A DNA stretch of 64,000 nt from JBGQOG01 sp052113705 (GTDB lineage Bacteria > Pseudomonadota > Alphaproteobacteria > Rhodobacterales > Rhodobacteraceae). The notes under the pieces are model-generated. The model saw nothing but the letters and a program-made list of their open reading frames with translations, ran no database searches and was not told the origin of the DNA. The position numbers were made by a program, and so were the translations under genes. Within the stretch, counting starts at the first letter, position 1; every line of letters begins with the position of its first letter. The stretch lies in NCBI RefSeq assembly GCF_052113705.1, contig NZ_JBGQOG010000004.1, positions 308,121 to 372,120 of the forward strand, given 5' to 3'. Below, in pieces: positions 43,165 to 52,225 of the stretch.

Positions 43165-44096
43165 TGGCCACACGTTTCGGGGGAAAGTTCAGCCCGCAGG
43201 GCCCGTCTGGCTCTGGTCCTTCCGGTTCCGGCCCGTCTGGCCCGGAGAGGGTGTCGCGTGCGCGGCCCTCGGATCCTGCGCCTCTGCACCGGTTCCACAA
43301 CCGGCCGCGCTGGCTGATGCTGGCCGGGGTGCCGTTTCTGTTCACCGCCTTTGGCGAGGCACCGCTGGGCCTCGCCATCGACCTTGCGGCTTTCGGCTGC
43401 CTCGGCCTCTCGGCCTATCTGACGCGCGAGGGGCTGAAGGCGGAAATGGCCTATCAGGCGCGCAAGATCGCCCGCCGCCCGGCGCTGCCGCGCAAGATGA
43501 TCGGCGCGGCGATCACCGGGCTTGGCCTTGGCCTTGGGGCCTATGATCCGGTGCATGGGCTGGCGGGGCCGCTGATCCTCGGGCTGGTGGGGGCGGTGCT
43601 GCATCACCTGACCTTTGGCCCCGATCCCTTGACGGACAAGGGGATGGAGGGGATTGACGCCTTTCAACAGGACCGGGTGGCGCGGGTGGTGGACACCGCC
43701 GAGCAATATCTGACCGGGATGCGGCAGGCGATCTTGCGTGCGCGCGATGACCGGATGGCCGCGCGGGTGGATATGTTCATCGCCTCGGCGCGGGAGTTGA
43801 TCCGCGCGGTGGAGAATGATCCGCGCGATCTGACGGCGGCGCGCAAGTACCTCGTCGTGTATCTGATGGGCGCGCGCGACGCGACCGTCGCCTTTGCCGA
43901 TCTCTTTGCCGCCACCCGCGATGCGAAAGCGCAGAGCGATTATGTGGCGCTGCTGACCGATCTGGAAACCAATTTTACCGCCCGCACCCGGTCTTTGATC
44001 GAGGGCGGACGGGCGGATCTTGACCTGGAAATCGACGTTCTGCGCGACCGTTTGGCGCGCGAGGGCGTTGTATCCAAAACCCCCTTGGAGACATGA
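43164..44096 (+). CDS. XpaC-family protein (5-bromo-4-chloroindolyl phosphate hydrolysis protein type)
   Basis: A 310-residue protein. A disordered Ser/Gly/Pro N-terminus is followed by two hydrophobic blocks (WLMLAGVPFLFTAFGEAPLG; MIGAAITGLGLGLGAYD) and a helical cytoplasmic C-terminal half (ADLFAATRDAKAQSDYVALL). XpaC proteins regularly sit beside TelA proteins in bacteria, as here; the old enzymatic name does not prove activity. Start ATG 43164 overlaps the preceding mini-ORF; a GTG at 43161 is in frame. It is separated from telA by one base. Confidence 0.78.
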   Translation: MATRFGGKFSPQGPSGSGPSGSGPSGPERVSRARPSDPAPLHRFHNRPRWLMLAGVPFLFTAFGEAPLGLAIDLAAFGCLGLSAYLTREGLKAEMAYQARKIARRPALPRKMIGAAITGLGLGLGAYDPVHGLAGPLILGLVGAVLHHLTFGPDPLTDKGMEGIDAFQQDRVARVVDTAEQYLTGMRQAILRARDDRMAARVDMFIASARELIRAVENDPRDLTAARKYLVVYLMGARDATVAFADLFAATRDAKAQSDYVALLTDLETNFTARTRSLIEGGRADLDLEIDVLRDRLAREGVVSKTPLET

Positions 44097-44097
44097 C

Positions 44098-45282
44098 ATG
44101 AGCGATACCACCCGCGATCAGGCTGCAGCCGCCCTTGCCGATGTTGAAAAAGTGACTTCGGTCGTGCTGGCCGAACCGGGCGGCGCCGTGGTGCCGCTGG
44201 AGGCCGCCGCCCCCGGGCAGGCCGATGAAATCCGCACCCGCATCGCCGAGATCGACATGTCGGACACCGGCTCGATCGTGGGCTTTGGGTCGCGCGCCCA
44301 GGGCGAGTTGCAAGAGATCAGCCAGCGCATGTTGCAGGATGTGAAGAACAAGGATGTGGGGCCTGCGGGCGACAGCCTGCGCCGCATCGTCTCGACCATC
44401 CGCGGCTTTTCCGTCTCGGAGCTGGACGTGCGCCGCGGCCGCAGCTGGTGGGAAAAGCTGACCGGCCGTGCCGCGCCTTTTGCACAATTTGTGGCGCGTT
44501 TTGAAGAGGTTCAGACCCAGATCGACAAGGTTACCGATGATCTTCTGGGCCATGAACACACGCTGCTGAAAGACATTAAATCCCTGGACGAGCTCTACGC
44601 CAAGACGCTGGATTTCTACGATGAGCTGGCGCTTTACATCGCGGCGGGCGAGGCGAAGCTGGTAGACGTGGACACCCGCGACATCCCGGCGAAAGAGGCC
44701 GAAGTGGCCGCCGCCGCCGAGCATGATCAGGTGATGCGGGCGCAGGAACTGCGCGATCTGCGCGCCGCCCGCGATGATCTGGAGCGCCGGGTGCATGACC
44801 TGAAGCTGACCCGTCAGGTGACGATGCAATCCTTGCCCTCGATCCGGCTGGTGCAGGAAAATGACAAGTCGCTGGTGACCAAGATCAACTCGACCCTCGT
44901 CAATACCGTGCCGCTTTGGGAAACCCAGCTGGCGCAGGCCGTCACCATCCAGCGCAGCGCCGAGGCCGCTGCCGCCGTGCGCGATGCCAATGATCTGACC
45001 AATGAGCTGCTGACCGCCAATGCCAAGAACCTGCGCGTGGCCAATGCCGCCGTGCGCACCGAGATGGAGCGCGGCGTGTTTGACATTGACGCGGTGAAAA
45101 CCGCCAATGCCGAGCTGATCGCCACCATCGAAGACAGCCTGCGCATCGCCGATGAGGGCAAGGCCCGCCGCGCGGCGGCCGAAGAGGAACTGACCCGGAT
45201 GGAGGGCGAATTGCGCGACACTTTGGCCTCGGCTTCTTCCCGGCCGGTCAACTCGGGGACGGCGGTTGCGCAAAACCACTGA
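44098..45282 (+). CDS. telA: Toxic anion resistance protein, TelA family
   Basis: A 394-residue, almost fully helical protein of the TelA/KlaA family, linked to tellurite and other stress resistance, with a likely cytoplasmic membrane-associated site. Characteristic stretches are SIVGFGSRAQGELQEISQRM near residue 60, VRRGRSWWEKLTGRAAPFAQF, and LPSIRLVQENDKSLVTKINS in the C-terminal half. It contains no enzymatic motif. ATG 44098 is one base past the xpaC stop. The next gene begins inside its last codons in another frame. Confidence 0.88.
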   Translation: MSDTTRDQAAAALADVEKVTSVVLAEPGGAVVPLEAAAPGQADEIRTRIAEIDMSDTGSIVGFGSRAQGELQEISQRMLQDVKNKDVGPAGDSLRRIVSTIRGFSVSELDVRRGRSWWEKLTGRAAPFAQFVARFEEVQTQIDKVTDDLLGHEHTLLKDIKSLDELYAKTLDFYDELALYIAAGEAKLVDVDTRDIPAKEAEVAAAAEHDQVMRAQELRDLRAARDDLERRVHDLKLTRQVTMQSLPSIRLVQENDKSLVTKINSTLVNTVPLWETQLAQAVTIQRSAEAAAAVRDANDLTNELLTANAKNLRVANAAVRTEMERGVFDIDAVKTANAELIATIEDSLRIADEGKARRAAAEEELTRMEGELRDTLASASSRPVNSGTAVAQNH

Positions 45283-46252
45283 TTCCCGCGCAGGCAGGGG
45301 CCTGTGGGTCTGTGCGGCGCTGCTCTCGCTGACGGGGCTGGCGGGGTGCGAGCTGCCGCAAGACGGGGTGGCGCCTGCGTCCACGCCCGCGCCTGCGCTG
45401 CCGCCGCCGCCGCCACGGCCGTCGAAATCCGCGACACCGCAGACCGTGGAAAGTCTGGCCGTGGCCGATTATTACGCGCGGATTCAGGCGCGGCTTCTGG
45501 GGCAGGGCCTGATGCGGACCGATTACTCCCCCGTGGATGCGCCTTTCGGGCGCCGACAACTGGTCGAAGATTTCCTGCGCGTTGCGCTCTGGGATGAATA
45601 TGACACCGGCGGCCCCACGATTGTCGCGCGTCAACGCGCCAGCCGGTTGCGGCGCTGGGCGGCACCGGTGCGGATGTCGGTGGAATTTGGCAGCTCGGTG
45701 CCCCTCGTCCGGCAAGCGACGGACCGTGCCGAAATCTCGACTTATGCGCGGCGGCTGGCGCAGGCCAGCGGGCATCCCGTCAGCATGGCCGATGCGCGCA
45801 GCGCCAATTTCAACATCCTTGTGCTGAATGAGAATGAGCGTCGGGCGATCGGCCCGCGCCTGCAGCAACTGGTGCCGGGGATCGAAGCTCAGGCAATCCG
45901 CGGCATCACCGATCTGCCGACCACCACCTTTTGCGTGGTCTTTGCCTTCTCGGAGGGCACCTCCAGCACCTATACCCATGCGGTCGCGGTGATCCGCGGC
46001 GAGCATCCCGAGGCGCTGAGCCGGTTATGCATTCACGAAGAGCTGTCGCAGGGCCTCGGTCTCGCGAATGACAGCCCGCAGGCGCGCCCCTCGATCTTCA
46101 ACGATGACGAGGAATTCGCGCTGCTGACCCGGCATGACGAACTTTTGCTGAAAATGCTCTATGATCCGCGTCTGCGCCCCGGCATGACCGAGGCCGAGGC
46201 GCGGCCGATTGTCGAAACCATCGCGGCCGAATTGCTCGGGCCCGACAGCTGA
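45266..46252 (+). CDS. DUF2927 lipoprotein
   Basis: A 328-residue secreted protein with a lipoprotein signal peptide: a LSLTGLAGC lipobox near residue 25, then a Pro-rich linker (PAPALPPPPPRPSK). The mature domain matches the DUF2927 family, with a histidine/glutamate stretch LCIHEELSQGLGLANDS near residue 270 that recalls a metal site; function unknown. The start is TTG 45266, which overlaps the telA 3' end by 17 bases, so expression is coupled. It should be anchored to the outer or inner membrane on the periplasmic side, the only clearly exported product of this operon. Confidence 0.8.
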   Translation: MRKTTDSRAGRGLWVCAALLSLTGLAGCELPQDGVAPASTPAPALPPPPPRPSKSATPQTVESLAVADYYARIQARLLGQGLMRTDYSPVDAPFGRRQLVEDFLRVALWDEYDTGGPTIVARQRASRLRRWAAPVRMSVEFGSSVPLVRQATDRAEISTYARRLAQASGHPVSMADARSANFNILVLNENERRAIGPRLQQLVPGIEAQAIRGITDLPTTTFCVVFAFSEGTSSTYTHAVAVIRGEHPEALSRLCIHEELSQGLGLANDSPQARPSIFNDDEEFALLTRHDELLLKMLYDPRLRPGMTEAEARPIVETIAAELLGPDS

Positions 46253-46269
46253 CCTGAAAAGGAGCCCCC

Positions 46270-47400
46270 ATGGGTATTCTGGATTTCCTCAAAGGCGAAT
46301 TCATCGATGTCATCCATTGGGTCGATGACACCCGCGACACGATGGTCTGGCGGTTCGAGCGCGAGGGCCATGCCATCAAATATGGCGCCAAGCTGACCGT
46401 GCGCGAAGGGCAGGCGGCGGTGTTCGTGCATGAGGGGCAGATTGCTGATGTGTTCAGCCCCGGGCTTTACATGCTCGAAACCAACAACATGCCGATCATG
46501 ACCACGCTGCAGCACTGGGACCACGGCTTTCAAAGCCCGTTCAAGTCTGAGGTTTATTTCGTCAACACCACCCGGTTCAACGATCTGAAATGGGGCACGA
46601 AAAACCCGATCATCGCGCGGGATCCGGAATTTGGTCCGGTGCGGCTGCGGGCCTTTGGCACCTATTCGATGCGCGTCGGCGATCCGACGAAGTTCATGGC
46701 CGAGATTGTGGGCACCGATGGTGAGTTTACCGCCGATGAGATCAGCTTTCAGATCCGCAACATCATCGTGCAGGAATTCTCGCGCGTGGTGGCCGGTTCG
46801 GGGATTCCGGTGCTGGATATGGCGGCGAATACCGCCGATCTGGGCAAGCTCGTCTCGAAGGCGATTGAGCCTGCGGTCTCGGCCTATGGGCTGACGCTGC
46901 CGGAATTCTACATTGAAAACATCAGCCTGCCGGAAGAGGTCGAGAAGGTTCTGGACAAGCGCACCTCGATGGGGATCGCGGGCGATCTGAACCGCTATAC
47001 CCAGTTCAACGCGGCGGAAGCTCTGGCGCAGGGCGGTGCGGGCGGCGCAATGGGGGCCGCGATGGGCGCCGGCATGGGCCTTGCGATGGGGCAACAGATG
47101 GCGCAGCCCGGCCCCTGGGGCGCGGCCCCGGCCGCCGCCCCCGCCGCGCAGCCGATGGGCATGGCCCCGCCGCCGCCCCCGCCGCCGCCGGTGGAAACCG
47201 TCTGGCATCTGGCGGTGAATGGCGCGACGCAGGGCCCGTTCGGGCGCGGCCATCTGGGACGCATGGTGACCGAGGGCAGCTTTACCCGGGCGACCTTGGT
47301 CTGGGCGCCGGGCTTTGCCGCCTGGACCCCGGCTGGTGAGGTCACCGAGCTGGCACAGCTCTTCACCATCGCGCCGCCCCCGCCGCCCCCCGCAGGTTGA
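46270..47400 (+). CDS. SPFH-domain protein with C-terminal GYF-type domain
   Basis: A 376-residue protein. The SPFH/band-7-like core (about residues 20-235; VFSPGLYMLETNNMPIMTTL, FYIENISLPEEVEKVLDKRT) forms ring scaffolds on membranes. A Gly/Ala/Met linker follows (MGAAMGAGMGLAMGQQM), then a Pro-rich stretch and a GYF_2 domain from about residue 310 (WHLAVNGATQGPFGRGHLG), which binds Pro-rich partners. GGAGCC precedes the ATG. The linker and GYF domain suggest it docks another protein of the same operon, such as the Pro-rich lipoprotein or the zinc-ribbon protein. Confidence 0.85.
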   Translation: MGILDFLKGEFIDVIHWVDDTRDTMVWRFEREGHAIKYGAKLTVREGQAAVFVHEGQIADVFSPGLYMLETNNMPIMTTLQHWDHGFQSPFKSEVYFVNTTRFNDLKWGTKNPIIARDPEFGPVRLRAFGTYSMRVGDPTKFMAEIVGTDGEFTADEISFQIRNIIVQEFSRVVAGSGIPVLDMAANTADLGKLVSKAIEPAVSAYGLTLPEFYIENISLPEEVEKVLDKRTSMGIAGDLNRYTQFNAAEALAQGGAGGAMGAAMGAGMGLAMGQQMAQPGPWGAAPAAAPAAQPMGMAPPPPPPPPVETVWHLAVNGATQGPFGRGHLGRMVTEGSFTRATLVWAPGFAAWTPAGEVTELAQLFTIAPPPPPPAG

Positions 47401-47416
47401 GAGGCGCAGATCCCGA

Positions 47417-48523
47417 ATGCCCGTCCCGAAGAGTGAGAGCCATTACCCCTGCGATGCCTGCGGGGCCGATCTGCGCTTTGCCCCCGGGCAGAGCGAACTC
47501 ATCTGCGACCATTGCGGCCATGTGCAGACGATCCCTGCTGCCACGGGCCGGGGGCAGGCGGATCTGCGCGAACTGGATCTGGCCTCGGCGCTCCGCGCCG
47601 ATCTGCCACTGGCCGATACCGCCGAGGTGCGGCTTTTGCGCTGCCCGAATTGCGCCGCCGAGATCGAGCTGCACGGCGCCGATCACGCCACCGAATGCCC
47701 CTATTGTGCGACGCCGGTGGTGGCGGGCACCAGTGCCGAGCGGCACATCAAACCGCAGGGGCTGGTGCCTTTCGTGGTGACAGAGGCGCAGGCCCGCGCC
47801 GCTCTGGGCACCTGGCTGAAGGGGCTGTGGTTCGCGCCGGGGGGCCTCACCGAATATGCCCGCAAGGGGCGGCGGATGACCGGAGTCTATTCGCCGTTCT
47901 GGACCTTTGATGCCGATACCCAAAGCCGCTATCAGGGCCTGCGGGGCGACGCCTATTACGAAACCGAATGGGTCACCGTCACCGTGGATGGCAAAAGCCG
48001 TCAGGAGCAGCGCGAAGTGCGCAAGATCCGCTGGTCCCGCGTTTCGGGCCGGGTCGCGCGGTTTTTTGACGATGTGCTGATCCTCGCCTCGCAGGCTTTG
48101 CCCAAGAACCATACCGATGCGCTGCAACCCTGGGATCTGTCGGCGCTGGTGCCCTACCGCCCCGATTACCTCGCGGGCTTCACCGCCGAGGGCTATACGG
48201 TGCAACTGGCCCCGGCCCATGAAGAGGCGCAGGCCCGCATGTCACAGGTAATCGCCAGCGACATTCGCCGTGACATCGGCGGCGATGAGCAGCGGATCGA
48301 GGCGGTGGATACCGATTGGCGGGATGAGACCTGCAAACACATCCTGCTGCCGATCTGGACGGCGGCCTATAAATACCGCGGCCGCAGCTTCCGCTTTGTG
48401 GTCAACGGCCAGACCGGCCGCGTGCAGGGCGAGCGCCCCTATTCGGCGATCAAGATTGCCCTGGCCGTCCTCGCCGCCGCCATTGCCGTGGGCATCGTGG
48501 TCTATCTGAACCAGAGCCGCTGA
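47417..48523 (+). CDS. Zinc-ribbon membrane protein of the SPFH/TelA operon
   Basis: A 368-residue protein. Two zinc ribbons lie in the first 110 residues (four CxxC knuckles: YPCDACG, ICDHCG, LRCPNCA, ECPYCA), followed by a large soluble middle region (YSPFWTFDADTQSRYQGL; KYRGRSFRFVVNGQTGRVQG) and one C-terminal helix (IALAVLAAAIAVGIVVYL) ending NQSR. It would thus be a tail-anchored inner-membrane protein facing the cytosol. Homologues accompany SPFH-GYF proteins. Start chosen at MPVPKSESHYPCD; the frame is open 34 codons upstream inside the SPFH gene. Function unknown. Confidence 0.82.
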   Translation: MPVPKSESHYPCDACGADLRFAPGQSELICDHCGHVQTIPAATGRGQADLRELDLASALRADLPLADTAEVRLLRCPNCAAEIELHGADHATECPYCATPVVAGTSAERHIKPQGLVPFVVTEAQARAALGTWLKGLWFAPGGLTEYARKGRRMTGVYSPFWTFDADTQSRYQGLRGDAYYETEWVTVTVDGKSRQEQREVRKIRWSRVSGRVARFFDDVLILASQALPKNHTDALQPWDLSALVPYRPDYLAGFTAEGYTVQLAPAHEEAQARMSQVIASDIRRDIGGDEQRIEAVDTDWRDETCKHILLPIWTAAYKYRGRSFRFVVNGQTGRVQGERPYSAIKIALAVLAAAIAVGIVVYLNQSR

Positions 48524-48539
48524 GAATGCACCGCCTCCG

Positions 48540-48571
48540 CTTTGCCTGATCGAAAATATCCTCGGGGGGAG
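48540..48571 (+). repeat. Copy of the dispersed intergenic repeat
   Basis: CTTTGCCTGATCGAAAATAT then CCTCGGGGGGAG, 16 bases past the zinc-ribbon gene stop and before the convergent hydrolase. Confidence 0.55.
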
Positions 48572-48643
48572 CGTTTTAGCCCCCCATGGAGGGGGGCGAA
48601 AACGCCGGGGGGCAGACGGCCCCCCGCCGCTCCCTCCCAGATC

Positions 48644-49336
48644 TCACAGAAGGATGGGGGTCATCACCTCCGGCTCGATCACCTGCACCCCCGGCAGCCC
48701 CTCGGCCAGCGCGGCCGCCGATTGCTCGAGCAGCGGGAAGGTGCGGTAATGGCAGGGCACCACGGTCTTGAAATTGAAGTATTTCTTCGCCGCAAAGGCC
48801 GCGCGTTTCATGTCCATGGTGAAATGCCCGCCCGCACAGAGGATGCCGATGTCGGGCGCATGGTATTCCCCCATCCAGCCCATATCCGCCATGATGTCGG
48901 TATCGCCCGAGACATAGATCACATGCCCTTCACCGGCGATCATATATCCGGCTTCTGACCCCGCATAGACAGGCCCGTTCGGCCCGCCGAGCGAGGAGGA
49001 ATGGCAGGCATTGACCATGGTCACTCTGGCGCCGCCCAGATCGACAGTGCCGCCCTTGTTGAAGCCGACGGTCTTGATCCCCTCGACATTCTCCCAATGC
49101 GACATCAGGTCATAGATCCCCGCCACCGGAATGCCCTGCTCCTTGGCAATCGCCAGCGTGTCGCCGGTGTGATCGCCGTGCCCGTGGGTCAGGAGCACAT
49201 GGGTCGCCCCCGCCATCGCCTCGGCGCGGCGCTCGGCGGGGAAGACCGGATTGCCGGTCATCCAGGGGTCGATCAGGATCACCGCCTCTTCGATTTCAAG
49301 CCGAAAGCCGGAATGGCCAAGCCAGGTCAGTTTCAT
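48644..49336 (-). CDS. Metal-dependent hydrolase, UPF0173 family
   Basis: A 230-residue metallo-beta-lactamase-fold hydrolase, cytosolic. The metal site is in LLTHGHGDHTGDTLAIAK (HxHxDH) near residue 50. It opens MKLTWLGHSGFRLEIEE and contains LCAGGHFTMDMKRAAFAAK near the C-terminus, both usual in UPF0173 proteins. Substrate unknown. It is convergent with the zinc-ribbon gene. Confidence 0.9.
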   Translation of the reverse strand: MKLTWLGHSGFRLEIEEAVILIDPWMTGNPVFPAERRAEAMAGATHVLLTHGHGDHTGDTLAIAKEQGIPVAGIYDLMSHWENVEGIKTVGFNKGGTVDLGGARVTMVNACHSSSLGGPNGPVYAGSEAGYMIAGEGHVIYVSGDTDIMADMGWMGEYHAPDIGILCAGGHFTMDMKRAAFAAKKYFNFKTVVPCHYRTFPLLEQSAAALAEGLPGVQVIEPEVMTPILL

Positions 49337-49550
49337 CGCGCATCTCCCTTAGGTTCTGCCCAAGATTAGGGCGCGGCGTGGCGAAGAAAAGCCCTTGCAC
49401 CACACAGGCGCGTGCGTCATGCGCCCCTGCCGCTTGCGGGCGGGGCCTCGGGGCGCTAAACCCGGGGCCGACAAATGCCTGCCGCAGCCTGAGGCAGGCT
49501 GCAAAACCCAAGATCTGCAAAACCCGAGACCCAAAGGACTGAGCCAACCC

Positions 49551-49838
49551 ATGTCCATCGACATTGATACCGCCCGCAAGGTCGCGCATCTGGCGCGGAT
49601 TGCCGTGGCCGAAGACGATCTGCCGCAGTTGGCGGGCGAACTCTCGAACATGCTGACCTTCATGGAACAGCTGACGGAAGTGGATGTCGAGGGCATTGAA
49701 CCGATGACCTCGGTCACGCCGATGCGGCTCAAGCGCCGGGTGGATGTGGTGACCGATGGTGGTTACCCGGAAAAAATCCTGAAAAACGCGCCGGATGCGC
49801 GCGAAGGCTTCTTTGCCGTGCCGAAGGTGATGGAATGA
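49551..49838 (+). CDS. gatC: Asp/Glu-tRNA amidotransferase subunit C
   Basis: The 95-residue small subunit that stabilises GatA-GatB in the transamidation of Glu-tRNA-Gln and Asp-tRNA-Asn. It starts MSIDIDTARKVAHLARIAV and ends with the characteristic LKNAPDAREGFFAVPKVME. It overlaps gatA by four bases (ATGA), so the two are coupled. gatB is not in this window. Ribosome-binding site AAAGGA. Confidence 0.94.
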   Translation: MSIDIDTARKVAHLARIAVAEDDLPQLAGELSNMLTFMEQLTEVDVEGIEPMTSVTPMRLKRRVDVVTDGGYPEKILKNAPDAREGFFAVPKVME

Positions 49839-51322
49839 GCGCGCTGAATGAAATGACGATTGCCGGCGCCCGCGATGCGCTGCGCAAGGGCGAGGTGACC
49901 GCGGTCGAGCTGACCGATGCTTGTCTGACCGCGATCGAGGGTGCCTCGGCGCTGAACGCTTTCGTGCACAACACGCCCGAGATTGCCCGCGAACAGGCAG
50001 CCGCCGCCGATGCCCGGATCAAGGCCGGGGATGCGCCCGCGATGTGCGGCATTCCCCTGGGCGTGAAAGACCTCTTTTGCACCAAAGGCGTACCGAGCCA
50101 GGCTGGCAGCCGGATTCTGGAGGGCTTCCGCCCCGAATACGAATCCACCGTCACCCAGAACCTTTGGGATGCGGGCGCGGTCATGCTGGGCAAGGTCTCG
50201 ATGGACGAATTCGCCATGGGCTCCTCGAATGAGAGCGCCTGCTATGGCCCGACCACCAGCCCCTGGCGCCGCGCGGGCGAGGCGACGGCGCTGACGCCGG
50301 GCGGCTCCTCGGGCGGCTCGGCGGCGGCAGTGGCGGCGGACCTTTGTCTGGCCGCGACCGGCACCGATACCGGCGGCTCGATCCGCCAGCCTGCGGCCTA
50401 CACCGGCATTGTCGGCATCAAGCCGACCTATGGCCGTGTGTCGCGCTGGGGGGTGATCGCCTATGCTTCCAGCCTCGATCAGGCCGGGCCGATGACCAAA
50501 ACCGTCACCGATGCGGCGATCATGCTGGGCGCGATGGCCTCGGTCGATGCGAAAGACAGCACCTCGGCCGAGATTGCGGTGCCGGATTTTGAAGCGGCGC
50601 TGACCGGCGATATCCGCGGCAAAAAGGTGGGGATTCCGCGCGAATACCGCATGGAGGGGATGCCGGAAGACATCGCCAAGCTCTGGGATGACGGCGCGGC
50701 GATGCTGAAGGCCGCCGGGGCCGAGATTGTCGATATCTCGCTGCCGCATACGAAATACGCGCTGCCCGCCTATTACGTGGTGGCGATGGCCGAGGTCTCT
50801 TCGAACCTCGCGCGCTATGACGGGGTGCGCTATGGCCACCGCGCCAAGCTCGGATCGGGCGACGGGATCAACGATCTTTATGAGAAAACCCGCGCCGAGG
50901 GCTTTGGTCCCGAGGCGCAGCGGCGGATCATGGTCGGCACCTATGTGCTCTCGGCCGGGTTCTATGACGCCTATTACAACCGCGCCCGCAAAGTGCGCGC
51001 GCTGATCAAGCGCGATTTTGAGCAGGCCTTTGCCGCCGGGGTGGATTGCATCCTGACGCCGACGACGCCGAGCCCGGCCTTTGGTCTGGGCGAAGTCTCG
51101 AGCGCCGATCCGGTCGAGATGTATCTCAATGACGTGTTCACGGTGACGGTGAACCTCGCCGGTCTGCCGGGGATCTCGGTGCCGGTGGGGGTGGATGCCA
51201 AGGGGCTGCCGCTGGGGTTGCAGCTGATTGGCCGCCCCTGGGAAGAGGGCGATCTGCTCAATCACGCGCTTGTGCTGGAAAAAGCCGCGGGCTTTGCGGC
51301 GAAACCCGCGCGCTGGTGGTAA
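49835..51322 (+). CDS. gatA: Asp/Glu-tRNA amidotransferase subunit A
   Basis: A 495-residue amidase that frees ammonia from glutamine for the transamidation. The amidase signature with the Ser-cisSer-Lys triad is visible: Lys in MCGIPLGVKDLFC near residue 78, GGSSGGSAAAVAADLCLAAT near residue 155 and the nucleophile region TGTDTGGSIRQPAAYTG. Length and the C-terminal VPVGVDAKGLPLGLQLIGRP fit GatA. It matches the GltX at 23.9 kb, which should mischarge tRNA-Gln. Confidence 0.96.
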   Translation: MSALNEMTIAGARDALRKGEVTAVELTDACLTAIEGASALNAFVHNTPEIAREQAAAADARIKAGDAPAMCGIPLGVKDLFCTKGVPSQAGSRILEGFRPEYESTVTQNLWDAGAVMLGKVSMDEFAMGSSNESACYGPTTSPWRRAGEATALTPGGSSGGSAAAVAADLCLAATGTDTGGSIRQPAAYTGIVGIKPTYGRVSRWGVIAYASSLDQAGPMTKTVTDAAIMLGAMASVDAKDSTSAEIAVPDFEAALTGDIRGKKVGIPREYRMEGMPEDIAKLWDDGAAMLKAAGAEIVDISLPHTKYALPAYYVVAMAEVSSNLARYDGVRYGHRAKLGSGDGINDLYEKTRAEGFGPEAQRRIMVGTYVLSAGFYDAYYNRARKVRALIKRDFEQAFAAGVDCILTPTTPSPAFGLGEVSSADPVEMYLNDVFTVTVNLAGLPGISVPVGVDAKGLPLGLQLIGRPWEEGDLLNHALVLEKAAGFAAKPARWW

Positions 51323-51426
51323 AAGAAACCGCCCCCTGCGATCGGCGGGGGGCATTCGTTTGGGCCCTTCGGGGCATGTCCGGCCCCGCGGGGGCAGAAT
51401 TTCGCCCGGTGGGGCAAGGGGATGCG

Positions 51427-52224
51427 ATGCGTAAACTTCTCGGAACCCTGCCGCTGATGGCCTCGGCCCTGGTGCTGGCCGCCTGCGAGCCGAATGTGCC
51501 CGACCGTCCGGGTGGCGTCGGCTTTGGCGATTATCAAAGCTATATGGCCGAGCGCGCCTCGGGCCAGACGGGCAGCGCGGCGCCCGCCTCGGGCTATGGC
51601 ACGGGCATGGGCACGGGCGCCGGGTCTCCGGTGGGGGCGCCGATGAACGCCACCGATCTGCAGCCCGCGCCCTTGAGCACCCCGGTTGCCGGGGCCGCCC
51701 CTTCGGTTTCGCCGGGGGCGCCCTTGCCGGCCTCGATCCTCGCGGCGGTCAATCAGGTGGACGGGGGCGGCGCCGACACCGCCGGCATGGTGCCAACCGA
51801 AGTGCCCTCGGCCGATCTGCGGCTGGACCCCACCGGGCAGAACGGCGGCTACACTGCCCCGGGCCAGTTTGCGGCGGCGTCGGATGTGATGTCTGCCCCG
51901 ATGGCGACTCCTGTGGCGACCCCGATGTCTGCTCCCGTGGCGCAGGCCCGCCCGGCCCCCGTGGCCAGCGGTGCCAAAGGTGCGGAACTGGTGGATTACG
52001 CACTTGCGGCGACCAATGCAGTCGGGCAATCGGTTTGGGAGCGCGGCACGGTCAAAATGGCCAATCATGAGCGTGCTTGCGCGAAATATCCGGGCAGCGA
52101 CCTGGCGCAGGCGGCCTTCCTGAAACGCGGCGGCCCCGCGCGCGATCCGTTGAACCTCGATCCCGATGGTGATGGTTTTGCCTGCGCCTGGGACCCGCGC
52201 CCCTTCCAGCAGGCCCGCAAATAA
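51427..52224 (+). CDS. Lipoprotein with Excalibur-like calcium-binding motif
   Basis: A 265-residue secreted lipoprotein: signal MRKLLGTLPLMASALVLAAC with lipobox Cys at about residue 20, a long Pro/Ala/Gly/Met-rich disordered middle (about 35-200), and a C-terminal LNLDPDGDGFACAWDPRPF, the Excalibur pattern DxDGDGxxC seen in secreted calcium-binding proteins. The open frame extends 37 codons upstream but the signal peptide sets the start. It is one base from the amidase gene, so they are co-transcribed. Confidence 0.8.
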   Translation: MRKLLGTLPLMASALVLAACEPNVPDRPGGVGFGDYQSYMAERASGQTGSAAPASGYGTGMGTGAGSPVGAPMNATDLQPAPLSTPVAGAAPSVSPGAPLPASILAAVNQVDGGGADTAGMVPTEVPSADLRLDPTGQNGGYTAPGQFAAASDVMSAPMATPVATPMSAPVAQARPAPVASGAKGAELVDYALAATNAVGQSVWERGTVKMANHERACAKYPGSDLAQAAFLKRGGPARDPLNLDPDGDGFACAWDPRPFQQARK

Positions 52225-52225
52225 G

